Source of the DNA: Aureobasidium sp. EXF-3400
Taxonomy: Eukaryota > Ascomycota > Dothideomycetes > Dothideales > Saccotheciaceae
Reading direction: 5' to 3'
Length of the DNA: 64,000 nt
Assembly (NCBI GenBank): GCA_024195585.1
Contig: SWBL01000027.1
Location: 62,001-126,000, forward strand
Shown here: positions 20,897 to 31,179 of the stretch, piece by piece
Layout of the letters: every line of letters begins with the position of its first letter
How positions within the stretch are numbered: the first letter of the stretch is position 1
The notes under the pieces: model-generated
The model's database searches: none
Told to the model about the DNA's origin: nothing
What the model saw: only the letters and a program-made list of their open reading frames with translations
Translations under genes and position numbers: made by a program

Positions 20897-22434
20897 TCAA
20901 TCCCTTTCAGGTATCCACTGAACAGATACCTCCCACTTGAGGCCGCCAGATCCATAACCACCACCAAGTCTGTTTCGCACAAGACTTGTCATTCTTTCTC
21001 TGGTCTTAGCCAAGTCAAGACCATAGTCAGCTGTTCTATATCTCAGAGTCAAGTTGGCCATACAAAGTCCATAGTGAACTTGCCAAAACTTGGCGTCTTG
21101 AACCGCTGAAACGGATTTATCGGTTTCGATTTCGGAGATAACGTCTTTGATTGTCGCACCTCCAGTAGGCGCCGAGTAAGACATCAGAAGGATGGATGAG
21201 AGTGATGTGCCTAGGCGAACACCCAGACCAATCATGGCGACTGCAATGAAGAAGGACATGGCAGCGTCAAACCAGTGGTATGCTTGAATGCTGAGCAGCG
21301 GCAGCAGGAGCAGGAGTGTAGAGCAGGACAAAGTGATGAGATGGCTGGGATTGCTCAAGACTGTACCCCAGCATGAAATGAACTCGATGCGCATGGCTTT
21401 GCCAATGCGGGCGTGATTCTTGAGTACAAGAGCAGAAATCAAGGTGACTACAATGGCGAGAATGGCGGCGACATCAATAGATCCAGCCGAGATGCGACGA
21501 TGAGCATGCGGCGAGTGGGCAACATGAGATCCCAGATTTTCAAGTGAGTGCTGGATGCCATGAGACAAGACGTCAAGGCCCATGAAGCCTATGAAAACAG
21601 CAAGTCCAAAGCCAACAAGCACATCGAGTCGTTCAAGACCAAATGGATGCTTGACACTGGAACGCTTCCAGACTTCGAAGTTTCCCATAGTCTCGACCAA
21701 GACACAGGCAATAGCACCAGCGGCATCAAAGAAGAGTAAGCGCGAAAGAGCTGTCATGGCGAGAGAACCAGAGGCGCTCCATTGCACGTAAGCCGCAATC
21801 AGGAAGTGGCAGAAGCACCACGCCAGACGAGCCTTTTGGTTTGATGTCATGCTGTGTTGAACCTCATTGCGAGTAGGAACGGGGAGGGAGGCAGGTAGTT
21901 GAAGAGGGGCGCGAGGGGCTGGTTCGATAAAGATCTGGTGGGATACACTGGAGTGCTTGTACTTGTGACCGCGACGCTTGCCAACATTGATGTCCTGGGT
22001 ATCGTCAGCGAGGTATACTTATAGTTGTTTGACAATTTACTCACAGGTTTAGCGGGTGAGAGAGTTGCAGAGTATTGTTGTGTTGTAAAGTTGAAGGGAC
22101 TGGGGGCGGCGATGGTAGGTTCATCCTCCTTCTCAGACGAGTCATCTGCCTCGCTGACGACAGTGTGTGGAGTGTAGGAAGCGTCTGCAGGAGTGGATAG
22201 TGAGAAGGTGGGCGAAACCAGGTCGGTACGGCCGGTGTTCATTGAGGTGCTTGCAGTATCCGGAGGTGAAGCTGATAGTCGGTCGAAAGAGCCCGAGAGG
22301 CGCGATCTGACAGGAGATTCGTTGTATGCATGCTTGATGCGCAGACCCGACTCTGCCAATTGAGGATCCATCTCATCGTCCGACGTGGTTGGAGTCCTTG
22401 GTGGATCCTGGATAGGGAATTGGTACGCAGCCAT
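20897..22434 (-). CDS. Zrg17-type cation diffusion facilitator (zinc), 495 aa
   Basis: Two exons: 22434-22045 and 21994-20897, with a 50-nt intron (GTGAGT...CAG). The N-terminal 200 residues are Ser/Thr/Pro-rich and cytosolic. After the splice, GHKYKHSSVSHQIFIEPAPR leads into six or more membrane spans. The segment HPFGLERLDVLVGFGLAVF is the CDF signature region, a small His-containing loop (HVAHSPHAHRR) sits between spans, and NPSHLITLSCSTLLLLLPLL follows. This matches Zrg17 of yeast and its fission-yeast homologue, which pair with Msc2/Cis4 to carry zinc into the ER lumen. Zrg17-type subunits often lack the full zinc site and depend on the partner. Confidence 0.8.
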
Positions 22435-22938
22435 TGCCAGTGTCGGTGGACAAGGAGAACGTTGAACAGTTGACTTCTTTGTCCAGCTGGGAGCGGATGT
22501 TTGGGGAAAGGCGTCAAAGGAGTGACACGGGTTGAGAGCGAGATGTAGAGACAGTGTATGCAGTAGGAGTCGAGGTTAGGGGAACGGGACGGTGACTACC
22601 TCTCTGCCTTGTGCAGATCCATGGAAAATACGCGCTTCAGGGGTGTCTCTCTGTCTCTCTGCGCGACACTTTTGACGTCGTGGGCGGTGACGCCGTTGGA
22701 AAGCGCGCGCAAAGTCTCGCCCTGTTCCCCGCCCTCGGCCCGCCCAAGATCGCCCCTGCCCTGCTTTGACATGGTCGTGCTGCTACTCGATTTGATCCTG
22801 TCTTGTAAGACGCGACTACCATCTTGAGAAGTCCTCAGTACCTGAATCTCAGGCAGAGAGAAGCTCTTACAGGATGCATCACTCCAACACGTCTATTCTG
22901 GGAGCCTCATAACAACGCATGGCAGAAACACGAACGGC
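22435..22938. other. Shared upstream region of two divergent genes
   Basis: About 500 bases between the zinc transporter and the membrane protein at 22939. GC-rich, no recognisable gene. Confidence 0.5.
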
Positions 22939-23919
22939 ATGAACGGTGCAACTGAGACAGACGCCGTTGAAGACGAGCACTTGGCAAGCACCGTCCTTCC
23001 GCCAACTCCCAAGCACAAGCACCGGAGCCTCTCTGCTGGTCTTCTACAGCGCTTCAACTTCTTGTCACGTCCGACACCTGTCGAACTGTCGACATCAGCT
23101 CCTGCTGCAGTTGGTCTCCCAATGCAAGCAGAAGATGAGTCGACTCATCCTTCTCGTCCCCTCAAGTCGCGTAAGCGCAAAGGTTCACTGAGGAAAACGG
23201 CCTTGCTGGGCCCGGGTCGCGTCAAGCAAGACCCTCCTGCCACCGAGATATCCACACCCGACAAAGACGCCCAGTCTGACCATGCCGTCCAATCCATTGA
23301 CGATGCTTTGCACCATGCTTTGGCGAGCGAAGACTTGCTCCAACCTCGTCGTTTATCTCTAGTCTCCGAACACTCGCCCAACTCGTCGCCGCCCTCGGTG
23401 CCTCCGCCGCCTGTGCATCCAGACCTGGGCTCGCCCATAATCAGTCCTACGAGTCAGAGCTATGCCTCGACTACTGACGATGACGACCTTAGTATGGCCG
23501 CCACCGTGACACGTCCGGCTTCATACTTTGATCCTCGTCCTGTTCTCAATGTAGTGCGTCGACGCTCGTCGCAGAAACATGCACCGTCCCCACTCTCCGC
23601 CTTGCCAGTCCTGGCCCACAACGCAGACGACACCTACGACTATGCCGAAACGGAGCGGTGGGGTTGGGTTGTGCTGGTCGTCACTTGGGTCGTCTTTGCT
23701 GTTGGCATGGGAAGCTGTCTTGGTGTATGGAGTTGGGCCTGGAATGTTGGAGAAACTCCTTATGCGCCGCCTGAGCTTGAGGATGATCCCACACTACCTA
23801 TAGTTGGCTACTATCCTGCTTTGATCATCTTGACTGCTGTCATGGCTTGGGTGTGGGTTGTCATTGCCTGGGTTGGCATGAAATACTTCAAGCATGCAAA
23901 GATACAAGGCGACGATTGA
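22939..23919 (+). CDS. Conserved fungal protein with two C-terminal membrane spans, 326 aa
   Basis: An intronless frame. The first 225 residues are Ser/Pro/Lys-rich and disordered, with basic RKRKGSLRK. The C-terminal third is ordered: after AETERWGWVVLVVTWVVF comes a Gly/Trp-rich first span, then a loop with VGETPYAPPELEDDPTLP, then a second span and a short HAKIQ tail. The very conserved-looking Trp-rich hairpin suggests a real membrane function with both ends in the cytosol. I recognise it as a widespread ascomycete hypothetical protein but cannot name a role. It is divergent from the zinc transporter gene. Confidence 0.65.
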   Translation: MNGATETDAVEDEHLASTVLPPTPKHKHRSLSAGLLQRFNFLSRPTPVELSTSAPAAVGLPMQAEDESTHPSRPLKSRKRKGSLRKTALLGPGRVKQDPPATEISTPDKDAQSDHAVQSIDDALHHALASEDLLQPRRLSLVSEHSPNSSPPSVPPPPVHPDLGSPIISPTSQSYASTTDDDDLSMAATVTRPASYFDPRPVLNVVRRRSSQKHAPSPLSALPVLAHNADDTYDYAETERWGWVVLVVTWVVFAVGMGSCLGVWSWAWNVGETPYAPPELEDDPTLPIVGYYPALIILTAVMAWVWVVIAWVGMKYFKHAKIQGDD

Positions 23920-24073
23920 TGCTTGTTTTCGCGTGGAGCTCATACTTTGATACCCTTGTCCTTTTTTTTTTTGAGTCTTCTTGTAATGCAAGACTCTTAC
24001 GAACCACCACATCTGCACCGAGTCCTCTCTTGCATGCTCATCTGACCTGACCATCCATCGTTACTTCCAGACT

Positions 24074-24697
24074 CTACAGCTTGGTCCCTCTAGGTGTGAC
24101 AAACACCCCCTCCCCCCTCGCACACTCAACCAACCCACCATCCAACTCTTCTTCCAACCCCTCCTTCTGCAACAACCTCGCCACCAATTTGATACCCCTA
24201 CCCCTCCTCTCCACCACCCTAACCTTTGCCAATATAACTCCCGGCGTCTTCATCGGCGCCAGAAACTCGATATTCAAAGTTTTCGTAAACGCATCAATGC
24301 CCTCTGCAATTTCTCCCTGGGCATGTCCCGTAGCAACCTTTTCCAAATGTTTCCGTTCTGCAATTTCTTGCAACAGTATTCCCATACTTTCGTCTAGCAG
24401 GGTTGATACTATGCCGCCGTGGAGAATGTGTGGGTAGCCATTGCATCCGTTCTCGACTTTTAGCAATATGGAGAGGGCGGTGAGGTCTGAGGGTGCAGGT
24501 GACCGTGGGTAGTAGAGCAGGCAATGCGGGATTGTGGTGCTTGTTGCGAGGGTGGTTGCGAATAGGCTGTCTTCGGTGGTTGGTTTGGGCGTTCGCGATT
24601 GTGGGGTGCTGATGCGGAGGTTTGGGGGAGCTAGCAGGCGGGATGTCCAAGGGATGCTCGTGAAGTAGGTGTGTGAGGCATTGGAGTCGGTTGCCAT
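24074..24697 (-). CDS. Hotdog-fold thioesterase (4HBT-like), 207 aa
   Basis: An intronless frame. The hotdog signature is GYPHILHGGIVSTLLDESMG at about residues 92-111: the HGG turn followed by the long helix with Asp/Glu, as in PaaI and THEM4-like acyl-CoA thioesterases. It is followed by strands TKTLNIEFLAPMKTPG and VILAKVRVVERRGRGIKL. Such enzymes hydrolyse acyl-CoA thioesters; the chain length preferred here is unknown. I start at the ATG at 24697 (MATDSNASHTYF); upstream in frame there is only a TTG. It is convergent with the membrane protein ending at 23919. Confidence 0.8.
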   Translation of the reverse strand: MATDSNASHTYFTSIPWTSRLLAPPNLRISTPQSRTPKPTTEDSLFATTLATSTTIPHCLLYYPRSPAPSDLTALSILLKVENGCNGYPHILHGGIVSTLLDESMGILLQEIAERKHLEKVATGHAQGEIAEGIDAFTKTLNIEFLAPMKTPGVILAKVRVVERRGRGIKLVARLLQKEGLEEELDGGLVECARGEGVFVTPRGTKL

Positions 24698-25219
24698 GTT
24701 TAGGTCTTCTGGCAATCAGGCTTGATCTCGGTAATAGAGGAATAATTGGTATTGCTGAGTATGCAGCTGGTAAGCTCTTTTGTTCCGGGTTTTGAGTGAC
24801 CCTGGTGGGTTCTGTGATCGAGAGGCGGTTGAGAACAATATGCAGTGGATTGGATAGAGGAGGGCATGTTTGGGTCAAGAGCTCCGAAGCTACTTGTAAG
24901 GTTTCATGTAGCGTGTGCAACCGCCGAGGCTCGGGGAAACATCAGGGTCCCCGTTCCCCGCTGTCGATCTTTCAGGGGTAGACAACCACCACTCTTCTGA
25001 CGTGCCTGTGAATTGATCCTCTTTATGTTCTGCCACTGGATAGTGCTTCTCACATAAAAATGCACAGTCGTTTCCAATCGAGACGAGATGAGAGGGTTGA
25101 TAGTGCAATCGAGGATATGGTATGAGTGAGAATAGATTCTGGAAAGACAAAAAGGTGACTTCACTACCATGCTGGCGATCTCCTGAGAGACAATAGTTTT
25201 CTCGATGGCGATGCTTGAC
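24698..25219. other. Intergenic stretch, nothing recognised
   Basis: Upstream of the thioesterase. A long minus frame overlapping 24294-24920 is only a shadow of the thioesterase frame. Confidence 0.5.
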
Positions 25220-25704
25220 TCAATCCAACCAGAAGTCGTCACGGGTGACATCGAAAGTCTCCCGTGGAGGTGAAGAACTCCGAACAGAGTCTGACTGAAA
25301 ATCTAGCTCCGGAGAACTCATAGGGGACGGCGAGGGGGATCGCATCTTCCGCTTTCGACAACGCCGTATTGGTGGCAAAGCACCCGGTATGTTTTTGAGC
25401 AAGGGGCGAAACGAAGGTTGAGCTTGAGCAGATTTCGTCTCGTTCTCAAACAAACTTAAAGGGCAGCGATAATCGAACTCCTCGAAAAGTGGATCATCCC
25501 TTTTGAATGAGCACTTGAGAAATTCAAGAGCAGTGACTTTGAGTGCCAGCATTTTGCCATTGCGGTTGATTCTGCGGTTGTTACGCAAGTGATTCCACAG
25601 ATTTCGGTCGTTTCGTATTCTCCAGTGCTCATATTGGCGTGTCGTTCCTGATACAGGCTTTGGTATCTTGGTGGAATGCTTCTTCCATGCATTAGCATCG
25701 ACCA
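25220..25704 (-). CDS. Open frame without its own ATG, possible second exon
   Basis: 160 codons open with no ATG near its beginning (the first Met is about 51 residues in). The sequence looks coding: TTRQYEHWRIRNDRNLWNHL, then ALKVTALEFLKCSFKRDD, then a basic and Ser/Pro-rich tail ending DVTRDDFWLD. It could be joined to the gene just upstream on the same strand: a donor GTAAGG at 25869 and an acceptor CAG ending at 25705 are in phase and would give a 240-residue protein. No family recognised. Alternatively it is a relic. Confidence 0.35.
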
Positions 25705-25741
25705 CTGGTGCCAGGATGATACGTGACGGCCTCGTCTCAAA

Positions 25742-26107
25742 TTATCTTCTCTTTGGTCGTTCGAATGGTCCTAGTAGAACATCATAGCCTAGTCTCTGGT
25801 GCCAGTCGATATGATTTCTCTCGGCCAGAAAATCGCGACGAAACTTCATGATCCGTTCCCACGCCTTACGTGTCGTCATATGGATCACCTTTTCGTCCTC
25901 CATCCACACCACTTTGTCTGCATCCACTGCAAGTTGCCTCCACCAGTAACGTGGAAGTCCCCCGTGGGTGATCAAGGGATCGTAGTCTCGATCTCTGCGA
26001 AGACTTTCATCCTCGCCAAACCCACCACCACTAAACGAAGCAAGACTTGGATCCAAATCTCTATATTTGCGCTCGAGATCGTTGGTGGGTCCGAAACTGG
26101 TTGCCAT
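25742..26107 (-). CDS. Hypothetical protein, 121 aa
   Basis: Starts at the ATG at 26107 (MATSFGPTNDLERKYRDLD). The middle reads GLPRYWWRQLAVDADKVVWM and the end is basic (FERPKRR). It is Trp- and Arg-rich with no membrane span. The frame remains open 41 codons upstream without an ATG. I do not recognise the family. It may be the 5' part of a spliced gene that includes 25220-25704, in which case the last 42 residues given here would be intron. Confidence 0.45.
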   Translation of the reverse strand: MATSFGPTNDLERKYRDLDPSLASFSGGGFGEDESLRRDRDYDPLITHGGLPRYWWRQLAVDADKVVWMEDEKVIHMTTRKAWERIMKFRRDFLAERNHIDWHQRLGYDVLLGPFERPKRR

Positions 26108-26624
26108 TTTTTCTGCGGAGGAGGATAACCTGGTTCTGGTCGAATGTGTTCTTGTGCGGAGAGATTTGTGCACGCCCGAGGGTTGTGGTGGAATTCTTCT
26201 GATGAGAGCGTTTAGAAAAGAGAGAGACAACGCGAGACTATAGATAATAATTCGCAGCCGAGCTTAGACTCGAGCTTCTATGGGTCAGCGAAAAGTGAGC
26301 ACGATTTGAGTAAGTTTGAGAGCGATGGTCTTCCCCCATCTTCACCTCGGTCTTCCGCATTTGTTGTCCAGGCAGAGGTGCTGACTCAATCCAGGCAACA
26401 GCTGCTACCATATTGTACAGTATGGGTAAACTCTCGTCAACGACCTTCGCCTTTAGATCCCGCTTTGGATGGACAAATCTGAAAATTGCTGTACAGAGGT
26501 CCACAAGGATCAAGCGTCCTTGCCGAGAATGGCGAAGTGTTGCGATGGTGATTCGATGGTAGCATAGACTTCCTAAACAGTCAACAGCGATGCTTTGCTA
26601 CTGAGATGGCCTTGCATCCCCGAT
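26108..26624. other. Intergenic stretch, nothing recognised
   Basis: Probably promoter of 25742-26107 and the 3' flank of 26625-28073. A 91-codon minus frame has no motif. Confidence 0.45.
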
Positions 26625-28073
26625 TCAATAGAGCAGCTTGACCGTAGGGCGCGCTACGCCCTCTGGTCGGAGCGCGCTGCCAACAAATCTGCTAAATGTC
26701 CAAAGTTGCTGCTCCGTCTCCTTAACCGACACAAACGCCTGGTTTTTGCTCGCTTGTGCAGCATGCCAGAGTGCCTGCATGGAAAACTCGTCGGCGTGAA
26801 ATCTTCGGGCATCGAAGAAGTTGTTGACCAACTGCTGCAGTCGTACACGCAAGTAGCCCCTGTACTCGTTTGGTGGAGTTTCCAGTGCGGCTGTACCTGT
26901 CGGCTGTACATAATCTGGGTCCACTGCATACACCCACATGTCGTCAACGTTCGCCGTTTGAGAGAACAGGGAATCGACACATTGTTGATCGATAACGAGA
27001 AAGACGTTCCTGAGAACGCCATTTTGAAGTTCATTGCGATCGGTCTGCGGGTAGAAAGCTGTGCTCCGCCTTTTAGGGGTACGATCACGAACCTTTCGGA
27101 AGTGCTGGCGCAACACCTGAAACCTTGCTTCAAGCTCGGATATAAGTTTCTCGTCTCTTTTGTCTTCGTCCTCTGATACGCCCTTGGCTTGATCGTGCTT
27201 CTTGTCGTCTTCCAGAAGCTCTTTCGGATGACTGGTGTTTTGGTCAAGAAGAACCTTTTCTTTGTGAATGGGAAGAACATCAACAGACGAGGTACTCTGC
27301 GGGCGCTCGCTGGCGGTGCGATCAAGCGGACTTTGGCTAAGTGTCGGACTGTCGGGCTGATCCAGATACTGTAGTCTCCACCTGGCACCAATCGTATCTC
27401 CGCAGCCAATCGCCTGTCGTGCATTCATGAGAGCAGCATCTTTTCTCACTTCGTATTCCTCGTTGGCTACCTTAGGATCACGAAACACGGCGTAGCCCCA
27501 GTTCTTCTCAGCCTGATCCTCATCCCAGAGTCGTTTCACCCAGGGCTGAGCGGTAGGAAGTCGACTCTCGACCTCTTGCTTCTTCCGCTGCTTAGAAGCA
27601 TCCATCATACGTCGCCAGTCCTCCATCTCAGCATTCCACAAGGCATCCTCCTCGTTGGCGTCGTAAAGCATGGCGCGGACCTCCTTCAGTTGTTCTGTTG
27701 CTTTTTGCAGATGCTCTTGTGAGAGGGAGAAGAGATTGCGTTTGGCGGCCGAGCTGAAAGACGGCGTCATTTCTTCCCTGGTCAGGCCAAGCCAGTACCG
27801 TCTTTTGAGGAGATCAACTTCTTCAGTATTGAGGGTTGATGGGGACGAGGCCGCCCGCTCGAGTAGTTCTGCTTTGGGCAGGCTCGTCGTTGCAGCTACA
27901 TTTGCTTCTTGAATTATCGTGTTGGGAAAGTCGAGAATGCTTAGACGGTCGTGGTCCGAGATGTCAATTGCACTAGAGCTGCCATCTAACAACGCAGTCG
28001 CATTTGCTATAATGTCATCGGCGTTGTGGGTATGTTGGACCACGCATGTAAACGTCCTGATGATGTATTCCAT
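26625..28073 (-). CDS. Hypothetical protein of a lineage-expanded fungal type, 482 aa
   Basis: An intronless frame. Residues about 80-110 contain LLKRRYWLGLTREEMTPSFS. The central part has WVKRLWDEDQAEKNWGYAVF and ARQAIGCGDTIGARWRLQYL. Between them are Lys/Glu-rich helices likely to form coiled coil, and another acidic helical stretch follows near residue 290. The C-terminal third has AVDPDYVQPTG and a helical end. I have met proteins with the NWG-x-x-FRDP and GCGDTIG-x-RW pattern in Dothideomycetes as hypothetical families, without known function. No signal peptide or membrane span. Confidence 0.65.
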   Translation of the reverse strand: MEYIIRTFTCVVQHTHNADDIIANATALLDGSSSAIDISDHDRLSILDFPNTIIQEANVAATTSLPKAELLERAASSPSTLNTEEVDLLKRRYWLGLTREEMTPSFSSAAKRNLFSLSQEHLQKATEQLKEVRAMLYDANEEDALWNAEMEDWRRMMDASKQRKKQEVESRLPTAQPWVKRLWDEDQAEKNWGYAVFRDPKVANEEYEVRKDAALMNARQAIGCGDTIGARWRLQYLDQPDSPTLSQSPLDRTASERPQSTSSVDVLPIHKEKVLLDQNTSHPKELLEDDKKHDQAKGVSEDEDKRDEKLISELEARFQVLRQHFRKVRDRTPKRRSTAFYPQTDRNELQNGVLRNVFLVIDQQCVDSLFSQTANVDDMWVYAVDPDYVQPTGTAALETPPNEYRGYLRVRLQQLVNNFFDARRFHADEFSMQALWHAAQASKNQAFVSVKETEQQLWTFSRFVGSALRPEGVARPTVKLLY

Positions 28074-28691
28074 TTAGGCTGTATCTTGCAGCTCGACCAC
28101 AAATGCAAGGATCGCGGACAAGTTTCTTGTCAAGTGTTCGTTGTTGTGCTACACGAACGTACCAAGTAATTTCTTGATTCAAAATGCTAAAGTTTACTTC
28201 TTTGTTCCAACCAATGCTTTGTTAAGTCGTTAGTATGGAGTTTGTGGCAGGTGCAAGTTGTAAGGGATGAAGTTGACTTTTGAGACAGGGTGAGAGGAAC
28301 AGCGACAGAAGACCCCTTGCCAAGACATATCCGAAGCAAGGTTTTGGCTGAGAAGCTCTGACCTTCTTCACAACCGTGTGGAAGTTTTTCTCAACTCCCC
28401 ACATTGTTGTCCTGGCAGTTGAGGTGGGCTAGCGTCTCAATGGTCTAGAGAGATGAGAAAGATGGCTGGATCTGTTCATCTTATATACTCATCGAACTGG
28501 CTCGCGAAACCATCTCGCTTTCTCGCAACTGGAAAAATTTGAACTCAAAGGTGACGCGCCGCCGATGTCATAACAGAATCCTGTGGCCTTACAAGAGATA
28601 ATCAGTCAGCTTCGCAATTCCCTCTGAGACCTGGAGACCTGGAAGGAGGCGAGCTTCAGTATCAACACTCAAGGAAGACCAGTAATCGAAC
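28074..28691. other. Intergenic region between divergent genes
   Basis: Holds the promoters of 26625-28073 and of the HeLo gene at 28692. Nothing else recognised. Confidence 0.5.
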
Positions 28692-29969
28692 ATGGATCAC
28701 CACAGCGGCGCAAAGGCTTTGAGTGACGCTTACACACTTGCTGACCTCTTCGCCGACTGCGTTGAGTCAATCAATCTAATCCACGGAAACCATGAGGAGT
28801 CACACAGCGAGGAGATTCTCACATCACAGTTTGGCATCGAACAAGCGCGTCTGTTGATCTGGGGTGATGCAGTCGGAATCTGCTCTCCGCCAGCTTCTCT
28901 TGGAATCACCTCTGCCATTCCCAAGCATCCTGGCGCATTGAATCCAGAACCTGACAAGGCCTTGTATTTTGGAACTCGAGATGCCCGCCTGGACGATCCT
29001 CGCTTCAGACAGCGTGTCGAGGATTCTTTGCATGCGATTGCAAGCCCAATGACGCATCTGACCAAAGCTAAGATGTTCCAAACATACGGATTGGATCTCT
29101 TCAAGGGCTCGCCCAAAGTGCGTGAGAACCACATGCTGGCTCCCAATCCATTCAGGTTACAAGCATTCCGTGAGAAGTTCGAACTCTTGGACGAGGTTGT
29201 GACCTCTTACCCACACGCAAAGGCCCACAAACACTTTGGCGTGAACAAGAAGATGGCCTGGCAGATCATGGATGTGGCTAAAGCCAGCGAGTTGTGCACA
29301 CTGATCCGCGAAAAAGTGGATTATCTGGTCCAACTTATGGATGTCCAATCGAAGGTCGACAAGGCTATGCGATACGATGTGCGTGCCATGGGCTGGCATC
29401 CCAGCGAGGATATGAATGCAACAATTCGCGACACACTGAAGCTATCGCTTCTAGTCGAAGCTTCGGAAACATTGTACCCTGAATACAGCACCGCAGCACA
29501 GGAAGCGCTGGACAATGTCACAGATCAGTGGAAAGGCAGCCATGGTTACGATGCTATGATGTCCGAGCACCACAATCCTACCATTCACAAGACTGCTTCC
29601 CACACACTGCTTGCACAGCCTATCCGACCTTCACAAGAAGCACCTCGACCAACTATCTCGCCACCAAAGACACCGAAGAAGGGAAAGCTCTTGGGTGCTC
29701 TCCGACCAAAGCTCACTCGTTTGTTCTCGGGTAAAAGTATGGAGAAGCTTACTCCTGCTGCCGCTCATCCTTCGCGCTCAAAGTCTGAAAGCGGACCCAG
29801 TGGTGGTGTGGATGGAGACCCACTTGAGCCTACACGTAGCAAGTCTCTGGCAAATGATGACTTGACTCATGTGCTTACGCGTAATGCCACGCTCGACTCC
29901 ATGATCAGTCGCCATGACCAGTACCCCGGCCTCGATAGGGTATCTACGCTAGAGTTGAGGAAGAAGTGA
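28692..29969 (+). CDS. HeLo (prion-inhibition and propagation) domain protein, 425 aa
   Basis: An intronless frame. The N-terminal part (TLADLFADCVESINLIHGN, then FGIEQARLLIWGDAVGI) has the helix pattern and the R-L-x-x-W-G-x-A-V-G signature of the HeLo domain, found in HET-S and related fungal cell-death proteins, where it inserts into membranes when triggered by an amyloid partner. The domain covers roughly residues 5-250. The C-terminal part is basic and Pro/Ser-rich (KTPKKGKLLGALRPKLTRLF) and shows no HET-s-like amyloid repeats that I can see. The usual very hydrophobic first residues are weak here, so toxicity is uncertain. No NLR partner is visible next to it. Confidence 0.75.
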   Translation: MDHHSGAKALSDAYTLADLFADCVESINLIHGNHEESHSEEILTSQFGIEQARLLIWGDAVGICSPPASLGITSAIPKHPGALNPEPDKALYFGTRDARLDDPRFRQRVEDSLHAIASPMTHLTKAKMFQTYGLDLFKGSPKVRENHMLAPNPFRLQAFREKFELLDEVVTSYPHAKAHKHFGVNKKMAWQIMDVAKASELCTLIREKVDYLVQLMDVQSKVDKAMRYDVRAMGWHPSEDMNATIRDTLKLSLLVEASETLYPEYSTAAQEALDNVTDQWKGSHGYDAMMSEHHNPTIHKTASHTLLAQPIRPSQEAPRPTISPPKTPKKGKLLGALRPKLTRLFSGKSMEKLTPAAAHPSRSKSESGPSGGVDGDPLEPTRSKSLANDDLTHVLTRNATLDSMISRHDQYPGLDRVSTLELRKK

Positions 29970-30456
29970 GGTCAGATGGCCCCAAAGATTGTATCTTTAT
30001 GGCTGCTGGTCTTCATCGTCAATCTTCCCTGCGTGCAGAGATGTAACGGGTGTATCTGTAGGAATGCACAATACAACCAGAACCCCGGAGGGACTACAGG
30101 ATTTGCGGGAAGTTTGTTTGTTTTGTACTCAATACCCCTCTTTCATTCTTATTTCAGTAATGTCTCAGCTTACATCAAGTTCTCTACTGTCCCCAGCCCT
30201 CGATTGCTACCGTAATCTATGGGAATATCTCTTTCCATACCGGAGGGATCTTGCCTCCAACTTATACGGCTATGTTCTCTATGTCCAATGTGTTACGATT
30301 AGTTAGCAGTGGAGCTGTAAAAATATATGGAAGTATTGGTGGATAGAGTCATGTCCACGGAGATTCTTCATGACACTAGTTCTTTCAGGATGGATTTTGA
30401 GTTTGGATTCGGTTGTGTATCTGAACAGCTATCTGATGGTCTTCGGCGCATAAGAG
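29970..30456. other. 3' flanks of two convergent genes
   Basis: A 79-codon plus frame beginning at 29976 looks like a signal peptide by chance, but it starts 6 bases after the HeLo stop and has no further support. Confidence 0.45.
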
Positions 30457-31179
30457 CTACTTAGATCTACTGGGCATGCTTGATCCTGCTTTCGGCTGAC
30501 TCAGACGAACTGAGGCCAGGCGCTGGCGTTCACGCGCTTTCGATAATTCTCTGGAGGCGGGATCGGATGGTGTGTACTTGCGTCTTCGAATGCGCTCGGG
30601 GTCACAATAGAACTCATCCAATCGGTACTGCTTGTATTTGAGGTCGAGTCTTGGCTTGGGCTCTGGGATCATGGAACGCTGCTTGTACGGCCATGTACCG
30701 GCGCTTTTCTGGCGTGACGATTTTCTACAGGTGGGAATGGTTGTTGGTCGGACGATCTGCTTGACCTCGGGTTTCCATGGCCCATATAATTGTGGTCTCT
30801 CAAGCGGACCAAGCAACGGGAAGAGGTGTCGCTGCGAATCCATGGCTTGTAACGTCTGGTTTCCAGCATATTGTTTGTTGACATAGTCGTCGAACTCGAC
30901 TACAGACGTGACCTTGACCACAATTTCCCTCATGGCTCCTTCCTGCCGGCGCATCTTGCCCTTGGATCCTCCTTGACGACGAATCTCGATCCAAGCCACT
31001 TTTCCTTCGGCGTCTTTGCTGTGAAGAGTAGTGGCAACCCTTTGCCAGCTTGCGGGAATGCTGTTGATAATGGTTCTGTCGTCTCCATTCCAATAGTCTG
31101 ATCCGCCGGCAGGGTTTCTTGTCCATAAGCCTAGAGAGGGAGCATTGCGAATTTTGAGTACGATATCGTGGGTGTCCAT
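30457..31179 (-). CDS. Hypothetical basic protein, 240 aa
   Basis: Starts at the ATG at 31179 (MDTHDIVLKIRNAPSLGLW); the frame is open 58 codons further but without ATG. The N-terminal half is mixed alpha/beta, with IPASWQRVATTLHSKDAEGK and EIVVKVTSVVEFDDYVNKQY. The C-terminal half is strongly basic and low in hydrophobics (for example ERIRRRKYTPSDPASRELSK), so it may bind nucleic acid or be disordered. Family not recognised. Convergent with the HeLo gene. Confidence 0.55.
   Translation of the reverse strand: MDTHDIVLKIRNAPSLGLWTRNPAGGSDYWNGDDRTIINSIPASWQRVATTLHSKDAEGKVAWIEIRRQGGSKGKMRRQEGAMREIVVKVTSVVEFDDYVNKQYAGNQTLQAMDSQRHLFPLLGPLERPQLYGPWKPEVKQIVRPTTIPTCRKSSRQKSAGTWPYKQRSMIPEPKPRLDLKYKQYRLDEFYCDPERIRRRKYTPSDPASRELSKARERQRLASVRLSQPKAGSSMPSRSK

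Noticed and set aside
24294..24920. 208-codon minus frame
   Set aside because: Shadow of the thioesterase gene: same strand, different frame, Pro/His/Arg-rich nonsense composition.
29976..30215. Frame with a signal-peptide-like start
   Set aside because: Begins 6 bases after the HeLo stop, and nothing after the hydrophobic start looks conserved or folded.
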